From Ruminococcaceae bacterium UBA6392 (GTDB lineage Bacteria; Bacillota; Clostridia; Oscillospirales; Acutalibacteraceae): a stretch of 7,610 nucleotides of DNA. Below the pieces are notes generated by a model that searched no databases, was not told where the DNA came from, and was given only the letters and a program-made list of their open reading frames with translations. Made by a program: the position numbers and the translations under genes. The number at the start of each line of letters is the position of its first letter. Positions within the stretch are counted from its first letter, which is position 1. This document shows positions 5,699 to 7,610 of the stretch, in pieces. The stretch is taken from the NCBI GenBank assembly GCA_002438685.1, contig DJQG01000038.1, positions 1-7,610 on the forward strand, in the 5' to 3' direction.

Positions 5699-6583
5699 TT
5701 ACGCCTCATTTACTGTTTCAACGCCCTTGTCGGCGGTTCTGCACAGGTGGACGCTCTTGACGAGCCCGCTCTTTTCAAGCTCGGCGCGGCATTTTTCGGC
5801 GTCGCTCTCCGACTCGAACAGTCCGAATACAGTCGGACCGCTTCCGCTCATCTGCGCGAGCGAGCTGCCGTGGCGGCGCATGATACTCTTTATTCTCACG
5901 CGCTCTGGCACTTCTATCGTCTGCTCAAACACATTGCCCGCCTGACGGCAGATGCCCTCAAAATCAGCGTTCGCCGCGGCGTCGAGCATGCCGACCTTGT
6001 TCGGATGATATATAAAACTCGCGGAATCAAAATCGCCGTAGGCGCGCGCGGTTGAAACACCGGTTGCGGGCTTTGCGAGCACGACAAAGCAGCTTTTGAG
6101 CGGCGGAAGATGCGAAAGTATGCCGCCCGTGTGCTGGGAGAGCATAGTGCCACCCGCGATGCAGAAAGGCACATCGCTGCCGATTTTCAGCCCGATATCG
6201 CAGAGTTTCTGCGTGCCCATATCCGTCCCGAAAAGCCTGTCGAGCCCGACTATAACTCCCGCGCCGTCCGCGCTTCCGCCGGCAAGACCCGCTTCAAACG
6301 GAATATTTTTTTCAATGTGTATGTCAACTCCCCTGCCGTTTAGCCCCGCTTCTTCGAGAAAAGCCTGTGCCGCGCGGTAGGCTATGTTTTTGCCGTCGGT
6401 CGGCAGAGCCGACTCGGAGCAGGTAAGGCGGATAATACCCTCGCCGTTCTCCTGCACCGTCACCGTATCCGCAAGCGAGACCGACTGCATGACCATGAAC
6501 AGCGAATGGTAGCCGTTCGGCAGTTTTGCCAGAATGTCGAGAAAGAGATTTATTTTTGCGTTTGCCCTGAGTTCGATCTTCAT
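5699..6583 (-). CDS. ispE: 4-diphosphocytidyl-2-C-methyl-D-erythritol kinase
   Basis: IspE phosphorylates CDP-methylerythritol at the 2-hydroxyl with ATP, the fourth step of the MEP pathway to isoprenoid precursors, in the cytosol. The 294-residue protein is a complete GHMP kinase: ANAKINLFLDI with K10 and LPNGYH (21-26) bind substrate; the ATP loop PFEAGLAGGSADGA spans 95-108; IGSDVPF holds the catalytic D137; and SGSGPTVFGLF (246-256) is the C-terminal glycine motif. Length is normal. The start at 6583 has GAGAGG (6591-6596) 7 bases before it and gives the expected MKIELRANAKINL; an in-frame start at 6607 would overlap the upstream gene and lacks this fit. It lies 16 bases after the PHP gene stop, so the two form an operon, and its ribosome binding site sits in that gap. 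A bidirectional terminator lies about 33 bases past its stop. Confidence 0.96.
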   Translation of the reverse strand: MKIELRANAKINLFLDILAKLPNGYHSLFMVMQSVSLADTVTVQENGEGIIRLTCSESALPTDGKNIAYRAAQAFLEEAGLNGRGVDIHIEKNIPFEAGLAGGSADGAGVIVGLDRLFGTDMGTQKLCDIGLKIGSDVPFCIAGGTMLSQHTGGILSHLPPLKSCFVVLAKPATGVSTARAYGDFDSASFIYHPNKVGMLDAAANADFEGICRQAGNVFEQTIEVPERVRIKSIMRRHGSSLAQMSGSGPTVFGLFESESDAEKCRAELEKSGLVKSVHLCRTADKGVETVNEA

Positions 6584-6599
6584 GACTGCACCTCTCTTT

Positions 6600-7409
6600 T
6601 TACTCAATCGGAATCTGCACGGGCTGGCGGTTCTGGAACAGCGTCACGCAGTCGAATCCGCTGCGCTGCGCTATCTCCATGCCGACATCGACTCCCGCAC
6701 CGATATCCTTTGCATAGTGGGCGTCCGAGCCGACGGTCACGAACTCGCCGCCGAGCTGCTTAAAGCGCCTGACAACATCCTCCTCGGGCATAGTTCTGCC
6801 GAGCTTTTGTCTGAGCCCCGAGGTGTTTATTTCGAGCGCCTTTTCGTTTTTGACGAGCAGAGAAAGAATCTCATCTACTTTGTCCGAAAACTTCGACATA
6901 TCAACGGGTATGCCGTGTTCGCCGACAATATATCGAAGCGGATATGTCATATGCGCCAGGGTGTCGAACTTCGCCCAGCGCGCGAGCTTTATAAGCTCGT
7001 CAAAATATTTGTTCATCAGGTCGGTTATATCCCACTGAGAATAATCAAGATACATAAAATCCTGTTCATTCCGGAAATTATGAACCGAGCCTATTACCAT
7101 ATCATATGGCAGATTCGCGAGTATCTCCTCCGATGTCGCGACATCGTACATCGGCTGACCGAGCTCTACGCCCGCGCAGACGAGCAGTTTCCCGCGAAAC
7201 GCCGAGCGCGCTTTTGTGACATCGATAAACGACTGGAGCGCCACGCGGTCATAGTGATCCCGCCTGTAGAAATCTGCCTCGACATGATCCGTAAAGGCTA
7301 TCGCCCGCAGCCCCGCCATGTCGGCGCATTCGCACATATACATTGCCGAATGATGCCCGTCGGGTGAGTTGTCGGTATGAATATGAGTGTCGATAATTCT
7401 TTGCGGCAT
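6600..7409 (-). CDS. PHP-domain phosphoesterase, histidinol-phosphatase (HisJ) family
   Basis: A 269-residue metal-dependent phosphoesterase of the PHP superfamily. All metal-ligand motifs of the fold are present: HIH (H9, H11), TDH (D41, H42), GVE (E82), SVH (H110), LAH (H153) and GSDAH (D229, H231). Length matches the HisJ family, whose known members release phosphate from histidinol phosphate, the penultimate step of histidine synthesis. No histidine gene is nearby and close relatives may act on other phosphate esters, so the substrate is inferred. The start at 7409 has GGAGG (7417-7421) with 7 bases spacing; the open frame extends back to 7490 but that part crosses a likely promoter region. 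It is the first gene of a two-gene operon with ispE. Confidence 0.88.
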   Translation of the reverse strand: MPQRIIDTHIHTDNSPDGHHSAMYMCECADMAGLRAIAFTDHVEADFYRRDHYDRVALQSFIDVTKARSAFRGKLLVCAGVELGQPMYDVATSEEILANLPYDMVIGSVHNFRNEQDFMYLDYSQWDITDLMNKYFDELIKLARWAKFDTLAHMTYPLRYIVGEHGIPVDMSKFSDKVDEILSLLVKNEKALEINTSGLRQKLGRTMPEEDVVRRFKQLGGEFVTVGSDAHYAKDIGAGVDVGMEIAQRSGFDCVTLFQNRQPVQIPIE

Positions 7410-7610
7410 CGCGCTTCCTCCATGATACTGACAGTTAAAGTATACAATATGATAACATATTTTTTCGCCCAGTAACAGTATTAAACACAAAAAAGTTCAA
7501 ATTGTTCAACCGCTATTGAGGATGGGCATAAAATATGATAGAATATCTTGATATCAGATGTATATAAGTAATTCTGATAAGCGCACAGGAAAGACTAACT
7601 ATTAAAAGTC
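7410..7610. other. Divergent intergenic region at the right edge
   Basis: About 200 AT-rich bases. The left part must hold the minus-strand promoter of the PHP-ispE operon; TATACT on the minus strand near 7437-7442 is a possible -10 box, without a clear -35. A short direct repeat GTTCAA at 7495-7500 and 7504-7509 lies between the two promoter areas. The right part holds a plus-strand promoter, given separately. No gene is seen. Confidence 0.5.
7516..7544 (+). promoter_or_regulatory. Candidate promoter of a gene beyond the right edge
   Basis: TTGAGG (7516-7521) and TAGAAT (7539-7544) are separated by the ideal 17 bases. A transcript would start near 7551. No start codon with a ribosome binding site follows before the window ends, so it either has a leader of more than 55 bases or serves a gene further on. 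Confidence 0.45.

Noticed and set aside
6534..7367. 277-codon plus-strand frame antisense to ispE and the PHP gene
   Set aside because: It spans two well-supported minus-strand genes and their junction, and its residues show no known motif.
7495..7509. Direct repeat GTTCAA-ATT-GTTCAA as a regulator site
   Set aside because: Two six-base copies in an AT-rich gap can arise by chance, and it overlaps no clear promoter box.

Overview
The window looks like chromosomal sequence from an anaerobic Firmicute of the class Clostridia (order Oscillospirales would fit). This is inferred from gene content, strong GGAGG-type ribosome binding sites, moderate GC with AT-rich intergenic gaps, and the aroE-aroK fusion; no rRNA or other marker is present to prove it.

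Layout. (1) 47-2420, plus strand: the end of an aromatic amino acid operon. A chorismate mutase/prephenate dehydratase (pheA) is followed after one base by a single gene fusing shikimate dehydrogenase and shikimate kinase. It closes with a strong terminator (2434-2464). (2) 2465-3045: a decayed REP-associated tyrosine transposase (RAYT, IS200/HUH family). It is interrupted by two REP-like hairpins in opposite orientation, each starting with the GTAG tetranucleotide that marks REP elements, and it also carries a one-base frameshift. (3) 3047-4823, minus strand: a 580-residue neutral ceramidase-like hydrolase with no signal peptide, with its own terminator. (4) 4824-5126: an AT-rich divergent promoter region. 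(5) 5127-5573, plus strand: a small stand-alone universal-stress-protein domain resembling the USP domain of KdpD. (6) 5619-5666: a very stable terminator shared by convergent genes. (7) 5699-7409, minus strand: a two-gene operon of a PHP-family phosphoesterase (histidinol-phosphatase-like) and ispE of the MEP isoprenoid pathway. (8) 7410-7610: a divergent intergenic region whose right side holds a good plus-strand promoter for a gene beyond the window.

How the genes fit together. pheA and aroE-aroK together supply the third to fifth steps of chorismate synthesis that this locus covers (shikimate formation and phosphorylation) and the branch from chorismate to phenylpyruvate; the ACT domain of PheA suggests phenylalanine feedback. 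IspE is core isoprenoid metabolism. The ceramidase-like protein and the USP protein are single-gene units of unknown physiological role.

The most unusual part is the RAYT/REP locus. A transposase family known to be linked to REP hairpins has itself been hit twice by hairpins with the REP signature, and the two hairpins differ by changes that keep the stem paired.
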